Positions 1 through 9,533 of a DNA stretch of 64,000 nucleotides are shown here, in pieces. Source of the stretch: a virus. The stretch spans positions 1-64,000 of the IMG/VR virus record IMGVR_UViG_3300009159_005447; one strand, written 5' to 3'. The stretch's first letter is position 1. Each line of letters opens with the position of its first letter. A program made the position numbers and the translations under genes. Under the pieces are notes generated by a model, which saw nothing but the letters and a program-made list of their open reading frames with translations, ran no database searches and was not told the origin of the DNA.

Positions 1-3000
1 CGTCCAATGTTTAGTATTTGTATCTGTACCAATAACAACATTGCCACCGTTCTTTTCAATCTTGACATACTGATCGTCATCGCCTAGATATATGTCATTT
101 GTTGCAGGATCGCCTGCCACTAGATGAATGTGGCTTGCTTCACTGCTGCCAGTTCTTGTTAGAGTAAGAGCTGTCATTCCACCAATGCCAATTCCGGAAC
201 TGTTAGTAATTGTAAATGTAAAGGTTGTTATGGCACTTGACACTGGTATAGTCCAAGATAATTGCTGGCTACCCTCGTTGCTAAATGTCAATGTGCCTGT
301 TGTAGCAGTGCCTAGTCCTCCAACACCAAAGTCACCGGTAAATGTATAATCAACTGTTCCGGTTACTGAACTGCTATTATTAGGATTAACAGTTATTATG
401 ATAGTATCACCGTCAGTGAATCCACCTGGATGATCAGAAGTAATTCCAGTAGGGCTAGTTCCACGCAGAACCAAACTCTGTCCAGCGGCTGCTCCCGGAG
501 GAGTGATAACTGTGGTAGTGGCTGTTTCACCTATGACGCCACCTTGCGGCAATGCCAAGTTACCATCTGTGCCAAATTCCCAGGTGTTGCCGTTTTCATT
601 AGTTTTAATCTGTAAATTGGCACCAGCACTGACAATCAATGGCTGTCCGTAGGCAGCTTGATCTATATAACCGTGTGTAAAGCCTAACGTACCGGGTAGT
701 TGAAGTTTACCATCTGTGCCAAATGTCCAGGTACTAGTTACAGTATTAGCACCACTGGAATCGGCAGTTTGCAATCTGATATTGCCGTCAACCGTTACCA
801 CTTCAAAATCACTAGTCTCTGGTGGTGTGATATTAAATGTTTTTTGTCCAGTAATATCGTCAGTTGTTTGAGAAATGTTAGCACCATTGGCTAATTCTAA
901 AACAGCATCTTCGCGAAAACGCCATCCATAACCGTTAACTTGAATCTCGGCATAAGTTTCTTCCACCCAGATATAGTTTTCGTTGCTTTCTAATTGTGCG
1001 TAATTTGATCCAACAATGTTGATTGCGTTTGCTGAACCGTCGTTATTGATTACACCACCGCCTGGTATTGTCAATTGACCATCGGTGCCAAATGTCCATT
1101 CATTGTTGTTTACTGTAATTTTAGAGCCAATGCTAACCGGTGGTCCGGTAAATGTGTAGCTTTCACCATCTTGGAATTGTGGACCACCTGAGTTTCTATC
1201 TAAAATTATAAACTGGCCAGCCGCGTTAACAGCTTGTATCACACCATTGACAACACCGGGCCCGTTGACAACCCAAGTTGTATCAAGACCAGTATAGTCC
1301 AATGTAGTGAATGTACCTGTATAACTATCACTGCCGAATGAATTTAACGATGGACCTTTGATTAAATTATCTTTTTTATCATCGATAGTAGTACCATTGG
1401 GTAATGTTAGATTACCATCTGTGCCAAAGGTCCACTGACTTTGTGCTGACAATATATCAACATCGACTGTAGCTTGTATTCTTGCGCTGGCTGTGGAACT
1501 AGTAGGTAAATTCAGCTGTCCAGTTTCTGCCAATTCTACAGTGTATGCGCCATTAACCAACGTTGATGCTGTTGTATTGGCCGCTGTGTTTTGGAACGTT
1601 CCATCACTGAAAGTAATACCAGGCCAGCTAACAGGAGCCGGGCTTGTAGTCATATTGGTCTGCGGTAGTATTATGTTACCATCTGAGCCAAAGTTCCAAA
1701 TTTTATCGGAAACAACCCCGCCACTGCCGGGATTAATTCTTATTGTTTTACCGCTGGTAATAGACAAGTCCCACGATAGGTCGATACTGTTAACACCGCC
1801 TGGTCCGCCTTGAATGCGTCCCGGGACTGTTAAATCACCATCTACATCAAATCGCAATTCACCACTGTTTCGTGCCTTGAATACCAAATTGGTGTCGTTG
1901 GCAGATATAACTGTGTCATTGTGTACAACGCCGTACTCAACTGTGAGCACAGTCCCGGGATCCGGACGACTATAGTTTAATCCATACGGTGCCTCAAAAT
2001 TCCAGTATGTTCCATAATCACCGACTGTATAGGTATTGCCAGTTGCTGTGCCTTGGGCCTGTGCGCTATTTGATCCAGCATCGCCAGCAAGCCAAAACAA
2101 TTTAAATGTTGGATCAGCCAGCGGCACCGCCAATTGTGGGTTGTCTGCTTGCAGAACTCTGAATCCAAATGCACCACTGGGTGTAGTGTAGGTATCAGCC
2201 AAAGTTCCTGTTATGTTTTCTCTAGTGGTGGTAACTGGTTTGCTTAAAGTAACATCACCGGCAATGGTTATGTTGGCAAACGTTGGGCTACCAGTTGTGA
2301 ATAGTTGTGCATCTTGGTCTGTGCCCGGTCCCGTTGCACCAGTATCACCTTGTGGCCCAGTTGCACCAGTATCACCTTGTAGACCTGGGTTACCATCATT
2401 GCCTGCTGGTCCCTGTGGCCCAGTGGCTCCTTGTGGTCCAGTGTCGCCAGCTGGTCCTTGTATACTGCCAACATCGGCCCAGGCACTACCGTTCCATACA
2501 GCTAAATGTCCTGTACTAGTAAGTATGTAGGCATCGCCCAATGATCCTGTTGGCACTGCCGCAGTTAAAGCAGTCAAGTCAGCATACGAACCTTTAATCG
2601 ATACCCCGGTGCCATCCGATCCTCTGGGTCCAGTTGCACCAGCACTACCTGTTAAACCAACACTGCCAGTTGCACCAGTGCTACCAGTTAAACCAACACT
2701 ACCTGCGGATCCAGATGCGCCATCTGCGCCAGCACTGCCGGTGTAGCCACGAGCTCCTGCACTGCCAGTTGCACCAGTGCTACCAGTTAAACCAACACTA
2801 CCTGCGGATCCAGATGCGCCATCAGCGCCAGCACTGCCGGTATAACCACGAGCACCACTTGCGCCATCTGTGCCAGCACTACCTGTATAACCACGAGCAC
2901 CAGCACTGCCAGTGAGCCCTGCACCAGCACTGCCAGTATATCCAATTGGGCCAGCACTGCCTGCGGGCCCCTGAGATCCTGCATTACCAGTATCACCTTT

Positions 3001-3255
3001 GGGGCCAGCACTACCAGTATAACCTCTACTACCTATGGCACCAGCTGGTCCCGATGGTCCGGCATCACCCGTTGATCCAACAATACCTCTTGGGCCTGCT
3101 GGGCCTTGCGGGCCGGTAGCACCGGCTGCGCCCGCATAACTTTTAATTGCTGCACCAGTAATTTTTTTGTTGGCACCATCTTGTACTACAGGAATAACTG
3201 TAGAGTCAGTCATTGCTCCTGCTGATGGTAGTTGTGAAATTTTAATTGTAGTCAT
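1..3255 (-). CDS. Collagen-like tail fibre/adhesin, partial
   Basis: The frame opens at ATG 3255 and stays open for 1,085 codons to the window edge, so the C-terminus is missing. After a head of about 45 residues (starting [13 protein letters not shown]), residues ~48-315 are Gly-X-Y collagen repeats rich in GATG and GSAG. They are interrupted near residues 215-260 by a short module (GDAYIL...LAVWNGSAW) that recurs in the second fibre gene at 50704. From ~residue 320 onward there are beta-rich repeats built around W-T-F-G-T-D-G-x-L-x-L-P, at least six copies. Collagen-like segments with such repeats are typical of phage tail fibres and structural proteins. The role in host binding is inferred. 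Plus-strand frames here are antisense shadows of the repeats. Confidence 0.85.
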   Translation of the reverse strand, partial: MTTIKISQLPSAGAMTDSTVIPVVQDGANKKITGAAIKSYAGAAGATGPQGPAGPRGIVGSTGDAGPSGPAGAIGSRGYTGSAGPKGDTGNAGSQGPAGSAGPIGYTGSAGAGLTGSAGARGYTGSAGTDGASGARGYTGSAGADGASGSAGSVGLTGSTGATGSAGARGYTGSAGADGASGSAGSVGLTGSTGATGSVGLTGSAGATGPRGSDGTGVSIKGSYADLTALTAAVPTGSLGDAYILTSTGHLAVWNGSAWADVGSIQGPAGDTGPQGATGPQGPAGNDGNPGLQGDTGATGPQGDTGATGPGTDQDAQLFTTGSPTFANITIAGDVTLSKPVTTTRENITGTLADTYTTPSGAFGFRVLQADNPQLAVPLADPTFKLFWLAGDAGSNSAQAQGTATGNTYTVGDYGTYWNFEAPYGLNYSRPDPGTVLTVEYGVVHNDTVISANDTNLVFKARNSGELRFDVDGDLTVPGRIQGGPGGVNSIDLSWDLSITSGKTIRINPGSGGVVSDKIWNFGSDGNIILPQTNMTTSPAPVSWPGITFSDGTFQNTAANTTASTLVNGAYTVELAETGQLNLPTSSTASARIQATVDVDILSAQSQWTFGTDGNLTLPNGTTIDDKKDNLIKGPSLNSFGSDSYTGTFTTLDYTGLDTTWVVNGPGVVNGVIQAVNAAGQFIILDRNSGGPQFQDGESYTFTGPPVSIGSKITVNNNEWTFGTDGQLTIPGGGVINNDGSANAINIVGSNYAQLESNENYIWVEETYAEIQVNGYGWRFREDAVLELANGANISQTTDDITGQKTFNITPPETSDFEVVTVDGNIRLQTADSSGANTVTSTWTFGTDGKLQLPGTLGFTHGYIDQAAYGQPLIVSAGANLQIKTNENGNTWEFGTDGNLALPQGGVIGETATTTVITPPGAAAGQSLVLRGTSPTGITSDHPGGFTDGDTIIITVNPNNSSSVTGTVDYTFTGDFGVGGLGTATTGTLTFSNEGSQQLSWTIPVSSAITTFTFTITNSSGIGIGGMTALTLTRTGSSEASHIHLVAGDPATNDIYLGDDDQYVKIEKNGGNVVIGTDTNTKHWT

Positions 3256-3260
3256 ATATT

Positions 3261-3527
3261 TTACTCAGTTTCAAGGATGTCGCCTGTTTCCGTGGTGAAC
3301 TCAATTAAGTCTTCTGAATTGTTTTCAAATATTAAATCTGATCCCGACGGCACCGGAGCAAAAGTACTCCAGGGACGTCCAATTTCCGGACTTACTGTTC
3401 CTAGGTAGGTATTTAAAACACGATAGCCAATAGTACCAAACGCCTGACGCTCCAACGTAGCTAGATTAATCTTTGCTATTTTTCGTTGTTCTTTGGTAGA
3501 CAGTGTACTAATTCCGTTGGCGGCCAT
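3261..3527 (-). CDS. Small conserved phage protein, probably structural
   Basis: This 88-residue protein starts MAANGISTLSTKEQRKIAK, has a basic helical N-terminus and an acidic C-terminus. Proteins with this opening occur beside structural genes in T4-like environmental phages, from memory of the family. It lies 5 bp upstream of the collagen-like fibre start, so the two are probably co-transcribed from the late-type promoter at 3550. No catalytic motif is visible. Function unknown. Confidence 0.75.
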   Translation of the reverse strand: MAANGISTLSTKEQRKIAKINLATLERQAFGTIGYRVLNTYLGTVSPEIGRPWSTFAPVPSGSDLIFENNSEDLIEFTTETGDILETE

Positions 3528-3549
3528 TCTATCTTTCGTATTAATTGTA

Positions 3550-3557
3550 GTATTTAG
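3550..3557 (-). promoter_or_regulatory. T4-type late promoter core (CTAAATAC)
   Basis: The minus strand reads CTAAATAC 22 bp upstream of the start at 3527, matching the core seen before many genes in this window. Probably drives the small protein and the fibre. Confidence 0.6.
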
Positions 3558-3573
3558 CGCCGTTCAGAAATAA

Positions 3574-3597
3574 GAAAGCCCGCATAAGCGGGCTTTC
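3574..3597 (-). terminator. Intrinsic terminator
   Basis: A perfect 10-bp stem (gaaagcccgc / gcgggctttc) with an ATAA loop lies just after the stop at 3620. It ends the 4413-3620 small-gene run and isolates the fibre operon. Confidence 0.8.
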
Positions 3598-3619
3598 AAT
3601 AAGTTTATTTTATTCTGCG

Positions 3620-4009
3620 TTATCGTCGCATAGTGCTAATTGCTATAGCCTCTTCATCACTGAAAATAGGAACAGCATTGGACTTGTGCATAGTGCCAAT
3701 GCCCAACATTTTAGTGCCTGTGTACTGAGGAATAGGCCTAGTAGAAGCGATGCCGTCTCCAGTGTTAAGGCTAGGAATGTGCCGAGTACTTCTGCCGGGT
3801 GGGGTACTTAACTTATAAGTTAATGGCTCTGCGTCCAACGCACGCCGACGCTTTTTCTCTTCTGCCTCAACTTCCCATTTCTTTTGCAGTTCTTTCCAGC
3901 TGGCATCAAGCTCTCGAGCCTTTCGCGCTTCTTCTGCATTACGAAATTTAACCTTGCCTTTTCTGCGGCCGTTTAAACTCAAACTGGGATGATGTAAGTG
4001 CATTGACAT
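3620..4009 (-). CDS. Basic hypothetical phage protein
   Basis: The protein has 129 residues. The N-terminal half is strongly charged (Lys/Arg/Glu) and probably helical, residues ~20-60. The C-terminal half is Pro/Thr/Ser rich and probably extended. An alternative start two codons downstream (4003) is possible. It is the last gene of a short run of three before the terminator at 3574. Not recognised; the charge pattern would suit nucleic-acid or scaffold binding, but that is only a guess. Confidence 0.7.
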   Translation of the reverse strand: MSMHLHHPSLSLNGRRKGKVKFRNAEEARKARELDASWKELQKKWEVEAEEKKRRRALDAEPLTYKLSTPPGRSTRHIPSLNTGDGIASTRPIPQYTGTKMLGIGTMHKSNAVPIFSDEEAIAISTMRR

Positions 4010-4021
4010 AATGTACGCCTA

Positions 4022-4246
4022 TTATACAATTTTACCCAACACTGAGGAAATCAATCTGTCCAACTCTGCTTGGTAATCGTAGTTACCCACTCGACGTTTG
4101 AGCCAGATTGCCTCCACTAGTGCCTTGGCATCGTTGTGTGCGTCAACGGGCAATGCTCCGCGATTTTCTAATTCATCAAGCAGATCATCTGTGCCAAAAT
4201 CTGTCAGACTGACGTCTACTTCGACTTCGGTGTATACAGTAGGCAT
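4022..4246 (-). CDS. Small hypothetical protein
   Basis: This 74-residue acidic protein begins MPTVYTEVEVDVSL. I chose the ATG at 4246 rather than 4258 because it overlaps the upstream stop by one base (TAATG), the arrangement used throughout this genome. The central part (DDLLDELENRG) resembles short phage proteins with an Asp/Glu-rich helix. Function unknown. Confidence 0.7.
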   Translation of the reverse strand: MPTVYTEVEVDVSLTDFGTDDLLDELENRGALPVDAHNDAKALVEAIWLKRRVGNYDYQAELDRLISSVLGKIV

Positions 4247-4413
4247 TAGGCACCCCAAAAAGGACTATAAATTTCTTCGGACATTTCAACAGAATTTTCT
4301 GCCAAAAACTTGCGCTCACGTTCTGCAACAATACGTTCTTCGTCTAGCCATTGGTTAAACTCTTGTTCAAACTCTTTAATGTCTTTTTCGGTAAAATCTG
4401 CAGGATAAATCAT
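4246..4413 (-). CDS. Small hypothetical protein (55 aa)
   Basis: The reading frame extends further upstream, but the real start is the ATG at 4413. It has a GGAG Shine-Dalgarno six bases before it and a consensus sigma-70 promoter directly upstream. The product starts MIYPADFTEKDIKEFEQEF and is acidic and helical. It is the first gene of a three-gene early-type run (4413-3620), linked to the next by a TAATG overlap. Function unknown. Confidence 0.7.
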   Translation of the reverse strand: MIYPADFTEKDIKEFEQEFNQWLDEERIVAERERKFLAENSVEMSEEIYSPFWGA

Positions 4414-4437
4414 AGAAATCTCCGTTGTTGAGCCACT

Positions 4438-4466
4438 ATTATAGCACGAACCCGTTTGGTTGTCAA
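4438..4466 (-). promoter_or_regulatory. Sigma-70 promoter (TTGACA-17-TATAAT)
   Basis: The minus strand carries consensus -35 TTGACA and -10 TATAAT with a 17-bp spacer ending in TGC. It drives the gene starting at 4413 and lies in the divergent gap with the plus-strand operon at 4496. Confidence 0.9.
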
Positions 4467-4495
4467 GTACTACTAAATAGTTAAAAAGGAACAAA

Positions 4496-4777
4496 ATGGG
4501 CGAAATTTTCAAATTGATTGGGGATTTAGGGTTTCCGATTGCTGTAGCACTTGCAGGTGGGTACTTTGTTTTCTTGACCATTAAACTGCTATTGCAGGGT
4601 GTATTGGGTAGCATCAAAGGTATGGCTGGTATCATTACCGCCTTGGACAATCGTGTCAGAACTATGAATCACGATGTTGTACGTATTGATGCTGTTGTGT
4701 CAAATGCGCTGGGCCTACGCCCAGACGTTGACCGTATTGCTCGTGCCGATGGCAAGAATGACGCCAGGAGAGATTAA
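4496..4777 (+). CDS. Small membrane protein, holin-like
   Basis: The 93-residue protein has one hydrophobic segment (residues ~12-35) preceded by the G-F-P-I motif, then an amphipathic helical tail. The N-terminal arrangement resembles YvrJ/BhlA-type phage holin-like proteins. A paralogous arrangement occurs two genes downstream (4967). It is one of only four plus-strand genes in the window, with AAAAGGAAC as ribosome binding site. Membrane role inferred; holin activity not shown. Confidence 0.7.
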   Translation: MGEIFKLIGDLGFPIAVALAGGYFVFLTIKLLLQGVLGSIKGMAGIITALDNRVRTMNHDVVRIDAVVSNALGLRPDVDRIARADGKNDARRD

Positions 4778-4974
4778 TGAAACATTTCGGTTACGACTGG
4801 GATCTCGGTCCCGGCTACATTATTCCAGACGAAGAATTAAACACCAATAAATTGGGTTGGAAGCCGGGACAGTTTTGGCAAGTACAGCAAGCAGAAGATG
4901 GAAAGTTGTCGTTGCATCTAGTGGATCCGATTGTACAATTTGTATTAGATAAACCAGGAGATAACAATGAGTGA
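4777..4974 (+). CDS. Small hypothetical protein between two holin-like genes
   Basis: The 65-residue soluble protein starts MKHFGYDWDLGPGYIIPDEE and is rich in Trp, Gly and Asp. Its start overlaps the stop of the upstream membrane protein by one base (TAATG), and its end overlaps the next start by 8 bases, so all three are translationally coupled. The conserved look and position suggest a partner of the flanking membrane proteins. Function unknown. Confidence 0.7.
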   Translation: MKHFGYDWDLGPGYIIPDEELNTNKLGWKPGQFWQVQQAEDGKLSLHLVDPIVQFVLDKPGDNNE

Positions 4975-5347
4975 AATAGTAGAAGCAATTAACAAGTATG
5001 GGTTTCCTATTGTTATGGCCGTGGGTATGGGCTATATCATCAAATACGTCTGGGAATGGAGTACTAAAGAAGTTAAACCAGTAATCAGCGAAGCAAACAC
5101 AGTTCTTATTGCTCTAATTGATCGTATCCGTATGTTGGACAACGACTTGATTCGTTTAAATCAAAAAGTAAACACAGTGTTACATCTACGTGGCAAAATG
5201 ATCGAAAGCGATCGTGTTATGGAAACTGTTAAAGTTGAAGCACAGGCTAATAAGAAATTCCACGACGCTATAGACGAAGCAGATAGCATTGGTAGTAAAA
5301 AGATTGACGCTGCCGACAAGAAAACTGCTGCCGCCGGCGAAGGGTGA
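4967..5347 (+). CDS. Membrane-anchored coiled-coil protein, holin-like paralogue
   Basis: The 126-residue protein has the same plan as the gene at 4496: a short N-terminus with Y-G-F-P-I, one membrane segment (residues ~12-30), and an extended helix with a heptad-like pattern (residues ~40-75). It then adds a Lys/Ala/Asp-rich tail. It ends 2 bp before the convergent stop of the adenylate cyclase gene. Possible holin/spanin or membrane scaffold; no direct evidence. Confidence 0.7.
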   Translation: MSEIVEAINKYGFPIVMAVGMGYIIKYVWEWSTKEVKPVISEANTVLIALIDRIRMLDNDLIRLNQKVNTVLHLRGKMIESDRVMETVKVEAQANKKFHDAIDEADSIGSKKIDAADKKTAAAGEG

Positions 5348-5349
5348 TA

Positions 5350-7398
5350 TTACTTTTCGTGAGCTACAAACTCACCGTTCCAGTTGTCACCTAGATCTTG
5401 TTGCTTCATAAAGTCGCAACGCTCGATCCAAATCTTGTAGTACTTGTCCATCTGTCCACCAAAGTTGCCTTTTAGCTTACCGCACATAGCGGCAGCTTCG
5501 TCAAACTTTTTCTGGCGGTACAAGTCGTGCATTACTTCGTGTGCTATTTTATCTCTGGTGTAATCCACACCCTTGGTACGTAGTACTGTATAGATTAAGT
5601 CTGCCACTGTTTTACCTTTTGGTTGTAGGTTGTCCAGCAACAAGTAGAAGAAATCATCCTTGGTTCTATTATACGTTTCTGCTCCGACAATGGCCAAAAC
5701 TCCATAGGCCTTACAACGTGCTTCTAATCTTGCCGCAGTACTAACCATATCACCTAAGATGTCATAACTATGGCGTTCTGTGCTTCCCATTTCGCCGATA
5801 AAACCAATGCCACTGTTACAACCCCAGCCCATTGCCGCAGGTGGTAAACCTTGTGCTTCCATAACTTTAGTGTATTCATCTACTTTGTCCAACATCTCTA
5901 ATCCTACGGCAACAATTGTACGTGCGTGGTTGGGGTCTTCAATGGGAGCACCGTGTATGTGCATACTTGCGTCGCCTACATACTTGATAATCATACCCTT
6001 GTTGTCCAACATCGGTTGACTGATAGCATCCATATAACCATTCATATACTTGCCCAGCCCGGCAACGTCATCGCCGTAGTATTCACCAATTGGTGTAAAG
6101 CCACGTAGGTCACTGAACATAACTGATACATCCTTACGTACACCGCGCTTGATTAAGTCTGGATCTTTTTGCAGTAACTCTACAACTTCTTTTGAACAGT
6201 AACCAGCAAACTGTTTCTTAATTGCTTGTTTCTGCAAGAATTCACTTACAAACTTAACACCATAAGCGTGAAGCATAACCAAAACAAGGCCCCCGACCGG
6301 AATAGTCGCGTCCACGAGCTGTAGGCCACTGCTATATGCGTATCCACATAAAGGTATAATAGAGCCAATAATAACAACACCTGCGCCAATACCAACATAA
6401 GTCCACCTTGTTAAAAACAATAATAAAATTCCGGCCAAGGCAATGCCAATCAGTTCGGCACCATCAGCCCAATCCGGACGCTGAATCACAGTGCCGTTTA
6501 CCATTGTGGCAACAGCCGCAGCCTGCATATCCTGTGGCCATACACTGCCAATGCTAGTTGGTACGGGATTACCTAGTCCTGCTGCCGCAGTGCCTACTAT
6601 AACAATAGCACCGCCGAAGTCTTTGGGCAAGTTCATTAGACTTACACTCTTAGATTTCTGACTCCAGTCAATCCAAATACGCCCCAGGTTGTCTGTGGTA
6701 ATGGGACCAAACTTTGGTATACGCATTTTCTCTACACCATTTTCAGACAACTTAACCTGAAAGGTGCTGTCGCCTGCGGCTAGTCGTAAAGTTTCCATTG
6801 CCAGGCTAGGATATAGTTTTTCTTCAACACTGACAATCAATGGTAAACGACGATTTACACCATCCACTTCGGGCAGTGTATTAACAATACCAACACCGTA
6901 GGCATTGTTTTCTAACACAGGCACGTTGGCAATCAATCCTGGATACTGAACAATTTGATCTAGAAATTCAGGGCCTAATACAGCGGCACCCGGGTTCCTT
7001 GGACTATTACGTGTACGGTCACTGGGCACACTGGGCAATATAACTGGATAATGTTTTAGTGTAGATGCAAGCCGAGCATCCTGCCCGCTTCTGTCCGGGT
7101 TGGGCATAAGCACGTTAAACACAACCAAGCCAGCATTACGTGCATATAGGTCTTCAATGATCTTAGCGTATTCTCCGCGGGGCAAAGGCCATTGTCCAAA
7201 TTTAGTAAGACTATCTTCGTCGATGTTTACGGTGTAGATGTTATTTTCCGTGGCTTCTTTACTGACAATTAGTGTATCAAAATATCGCAGTCTTACACTT
7301 TCAATGAAAGTAGGATCTGCAATTCTAACACCCAATACCAGCGCCAATGTAAGCAATGCTGTCCAAGGACTAATTAATATTTTTTTAAGGTTGTTCAT
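5350..7398 (-). CDS. CHASE2-domain membrane adenylate cyclase
   Basis: This 682-residue protein has an N-terminal membrane helix (~11-25), an extracytoplasmic CHASE2 sensor (~28-300), three membrane helices (~312-390) and a cytoplasmic class III cyclase domain (~420-600). Metal-binding aspartates D430 (FSDLRGFT) and D476 (YVGDA) are present, as are K472 and D546 (YDILGD), the pair expected for ATP rather than GTP. Transition-state Arg557 is kept, but the usual Asn is Ser553 (MVSTAARLE). It would make cAMP in response to a periplasmic signal. CHASE2 cyclases and FecR-domain proteins often co-occur in bacteria, and a FecR protein is encoded 2 kb away. A phage copy is unusual; activity with Ser553 is uncertain. 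Confidence 0.92.
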   Translation of the reverse strand: MNNLKKILISPWTALLTLALVLGVRIADPTFIESVRLRYFDTLIVSKEATENNIYTVNIDEDSLTKFGQWPLPRGEYAKIIEDLYARNAGLVVFNVLMPNPDRSGQDARLASTLKHYPVILPSVPSDRTRNSPRNPGAAVLGPEFLDQIVQYPGLIANVPVLENNAYGVGIVNTLPEVDGVNRRLPLIVSVEEKLYPSLAMETLRLAAGDSTFQVKLSENGVEKMRIPKFGPITTDNLGRIWIDWSQKSKSVSLMNLPKDFGGAIVIVGTAAAGLGNPVPTSIGSVWPQDMQAAAVATMVNGTVIQRPDWADGAELIGIALAGILLLFLTRWTYVGIGAGVVIIGSIIPLCGYAYSSGLQLVDATIPVGGLVLVMLHAYGVKFVSEFLQKQAIKKQFAGYCSKEVVELLQKDPDLIKRGVRKDVSVMFSDLRGFTPIGEYYGDDVAGLGKYMNGYMDAISQPMLDNKGMIIKYVGDASMHIHGAPIEDPNHARTIVAVGLEMLDKVDEYTKVMEAQGLPPAAMGWGCNSGIGFIGEMGSTERHSYDILGDMVSTAARLEARCKAYGVLAIVGAETYNRTKDDFFYLLLDNLQPKGKTVADLIYTVLRTKGVDYTRDKIAHEVMHDLYRQKKFDEAAAMCGKLKGNFGGQMDKYYKIWIERCDFMKQQDLGDNWNGEFVAHEK

Positions 7399-7406
7399 TG
7401 ATTTAA

Positions 7407-7712
7407 TTATATGAAGGGTTTGTCGGTGTACAAGAATTGACTTCTATGGCCAGTGCCCAGGATACAGGCAATGCCATCACTGTACTGAATAAGACTCCAA
7501 GTTCCTGTTTTTTGGTTGTGGGTCAAATAAAAATTGCTAATATCATCTGCGCCTGCCCAGGCCGGTTGTTCTTTGTATTGTTCTCCTGTTACTGTTTCAA
7601 TGATTGTTTTTAAATCAGAACAAACAACAGGCTTGTTAAGTTGTATAATTTCCCGGGCGTTGGCTATTGGGCTGACTAAGCAGAATAGGAACGCCAGTGC
7701 TAGGTTACGCAT
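7407..7712 (-). CDS. Small secreted protein with two cysteines
   Basis: The 101-residue precursor has a clear signal peptide (MRNLALAFLFCLVSPIANA, cleaved about residue 19). The mature part carries two cysteines (about C32 and C82) that could form a disulphide, and an N-Q-K-T-G-T-W-S segment. Similar short secreted proteins occur in phages and proteobacteria without a known function. It lies 8 bp upstream of the cyclase gene behind its own late promoter, so the two are probably co-expressed. Confidence 0.8.
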   Translation of the reverse strand: MRNLALAFLFCLVSPIANAREIIQLNKPVVCSDLKTIIETVTGEQYKEQPAWAGADDISNFYLTHNQKTGTWSLIQYSDGIACILGTGHRSQFLYTDKPFI

Positions 7713-7733
7713 TTCTGGCTCCTTGTAAAGTAA

Positions 7734-7742
7734 TATTTATAG
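7734..7742 (-). promoter_or_regulatory. T4-type late promoter (CTATAAATA)
   Basis: A full TATAAATA core lies 22 bp upstream of the start at 7712, with AAGGAG between. It would transcribe the secreted protein and the CHASE2 cyclase late in infection. Confidence 0.75.
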
Positions 7743-7775
7743 GCTACTGCTCGAGGTAGTAGCACAATTAAAAAC

Positions 7776-8258
7776 TTATCTCAGAAGCATAGCAACACTA
7801 AACGCATATAGCGGTATTGCTATTGCTGAAAAACTTATAAAAATTAAGGCTCTATCAATCAAGTCAGATTGCGCTTTAATTTTAGCATTTTTAATGTCTG
7901 CTTCTATTTTAGCACGTTCTTTATACAATCTGACACGTTCAGCCATCATATGATCCCAGACATCTTTGTTGCCTGAATATATTAACATTTCTTTAAGATC
8001 TTTTTCAGCATCACGCAAGGCTTTGCTTTGCATAGCAATTTGTATCGACATTGCCCTAATCTGTCCGTCAGTGAGAACATTTTTGCTATTCTGTGCTTTT
8101 ATGTTGGCAGAGTGTATTGTATCACTGTTTTCAAAAAATTTGGCAAATTGCCCGTAGAGGCTGTTGACATCCTTGCCCAAAGCAATGGCTTTTTTAATAT
8201 AGCCCACTGATTGCTGTGCGGCTGTAAACGCAATACCAATGGTGACAGGATCAAGCAT
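7776..8258 (-). CDS. Coiled-coil protein with C-terminal membrane segment
   Basis: The 160-residue protein is helical over residues ~15-130 with a Lys/Glu/Ala-rich heptad-like stretch (~85-130), followed by one long hydrophobic segment (~135-158). Its N-terminus (MLDPVTIGIAFTAAQQSV) is shared with small phage proteins of unknown role. The start overlaps the upstream gene by 8 bases. It belongs to the same run as the curlin-repeat genes; a direct link to amyloid secretion is not shown. Confidence 0.75.
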   Translation of the reverse strand: MLDPVTIGIAFTAAQQSVGYIKKAIALGKDVNSLYGQFAKFFENSDTIHSANIKAQNSKNVLTDGQIRAMSIQIAMQSKALRDAEKDLKEMLIYSGNKDVWDHMMAERVRLYKERAKIEADIKNAKIKAQSDLIDRALIFISFSAIAIPLYAFSVAMLLR

Positions 8259-8409
8259 TTTTCTTGGGCTCCTTATCCTTGGGCGGAGGTTTAGTCCATT
8301 CTAAACATACAACTCTACGATTATAAACATCGCCTGACCACGTCCACTTTACACATCTAGGCTGATCTAGTACTGCACCAAGCATTATTAATAGTCCAGA
8401 AAACATCAT
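8251..8409 (-). CDS. Small membrane or secreted protein (52 aa)
   Basis: I place the start at 8409, where ATGATG overlaps the upstream TGA stop; 8406 is equally possible, and the longer frame to 8457 lacks a usable start context. A hydrophobic N-terminus (MMFSGLLIMLGAVLDQ) precedes a short part with two cysteines and a Pro/Lys-rich tail. It overlaps both neighbours, so it is coupled to the curlin-repeat gene upstream. Function unknown. Confidence 0.6.
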   Translation of the reverse strand: MMFSGLLIMLGAVLDQPRCVKWTWSGDVYNRRVVCLEWTKPPPKDKEPKKNA

Positions 8410-9533
8410 TGGCCTTGTACCACAGTGATCTTGGCACATCCGCCGGCAGTGGCACAATTAAATTGGATGGCGTATGTTTGTGGTGAGGACCCAGACTGTG
8501 ACAATGACAAATCAACTGGCATTCCAGTTAATCCTATTTTAGTTGAATGGTTCCCTGAACCTTGTTGTAGCACATCTACATTTTTTTGGCCGCCAGTCAA
8601 CGTAATCTCGGCATAGTGATTACCAGAGTCTTTTTGCTGTAGCAACACACTATTGTTGTTGTCTTGGATCTTTACGTAGGCGCCCTTATAACCGCCGGTA
8701 CTTTGCTGTGTAATGTTGGCATTATTTCCATTGCCTGTTATAGCAAGTTCGGTATAGTTGACCATTGTGCTAGCATTGCCTGTTTGATTTATGCTAACGT
8801 TATTATTAGAACCGTTGCCTTCGTAACGAACAGCATTGTTTCGGGTGCCAGATTGATTTACCGAAATAGTATTGCCATTGCCAATTTGTTCTATATAGAC
8901 CTGAGTGTTATTGGTAGTACGATTAACAAAGGTATTACGTCTAGTAGTCCATTGTGTATCTGGGGATATTGCCACACCCGACTGTCCACCACAGCACAGA
9001 CTAGGTGCCGCAGGTGCCGCTGTTTGTCCAGCAGTCAGTGGCTCAGTGGAATAATTACTAGCATAACTATTAGCTTGTGCCATTGTGGGGTTCAGTGTGC
9101 CAGTCCAGGTCACCCCGCTGGTGTTAGCCATACCAGAACTACCGCTGAATAGTTGTCCTGTATCGTTGTCATTGCCTACAAAGAAGAAATAGTCTGAGCC
9201 CATATTGACAATATGACCAGTGCCCATATTTGTTTTGGCAACACCATTACTGCCATATTGTACAGCCAGCCACGGATTGTTAGCATCTTTATGTTCGTTA
9301 GACTGGAACTGTATATAATCACCTGCGGCCCATTGTATTTGTCCACTGGTCCACGGTATTTTATACGCCGTTCCTGGATTCTTGCTGTAGATTTGACAGG
9401 TGCTTGTAGTAGTACAAGCACTAACATTCCATTGACTATCCGCAATCTGGTATCTGCCAAACTTAATATCAGTGAGTGCGGCAAAAGCATTACCGCATAA
9501 CAATAGTAGCAATAAGAATATTGTTTTCATCAT
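8406..9533 (-). CDS. Secreted protein with C-terminal curlin repeats
   Basis: The 375-residue precursor has a signal peptide (cleaved near residue 18-19, NAFA|A). A Ser/Thr/Asn-rich N-terminal domain (~20-205) with a C-C-G-G motif follows. A C-terminal region (~210-375) carries curlin-type repeats such as VYIEQIGNGNTISVNQSG, with Asn and Gln ladders at the spacing of CsgA/CsgB. Curlin repeats stack as an amyloid beta-solenoid. The N-terminal domain may display a cargo or bind a surface. It overlaps the FecR gene by 4 bases (ATGA) and lies downstream of CsgFG. Amyloid formation is inferred. Confidence 0.85.
   Translation of the reverse strand: MMKTIFLLLLLLCGNAFAALTDIKFGRYQIADSQWNVSACTTTSTCQIYSKNPGTAYKIPWTSGQIQWAAGDYIQFQSNEHKDANNPWLAVQYGSNGVAKTNMGTGHIVNMGSDYFFFVGNDNDTGQLFSGSSGMANTSGVTWTGTLNPTMAQANSYASNYSTEPLTAGQTAAPAAPSLCCGGQSGVAISPDTQWTTRRNTFVNRTTNNTQVYIEQIGNGNTISVNQSGTRNNAVRYEGNGSNNNVSINQTGNASTMVNYTELAITGNGNNANITQQSTGGYKGAYVKIQDNNNSVLLQQKDSGNHYAEITLTGGQKNVDVLQQGSGNHSTKIGLTGMPVDLSLSQSGSSPQTYAIQFNCATAGGCAKITVVQGQ

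Noticed and set aside
2300-3120. Short tandem repeats that could suggest a CRISPR array
   Set aside because: Repeat units are multiples of nine bases inside one open frame encoding Gly-X-Y; there are no unique spacers.
4414-4650. Upstream extension of the small gene at 4246
   Set aside because: It would run through a consensus promoter and antisense to the holin-like gene at 4496.
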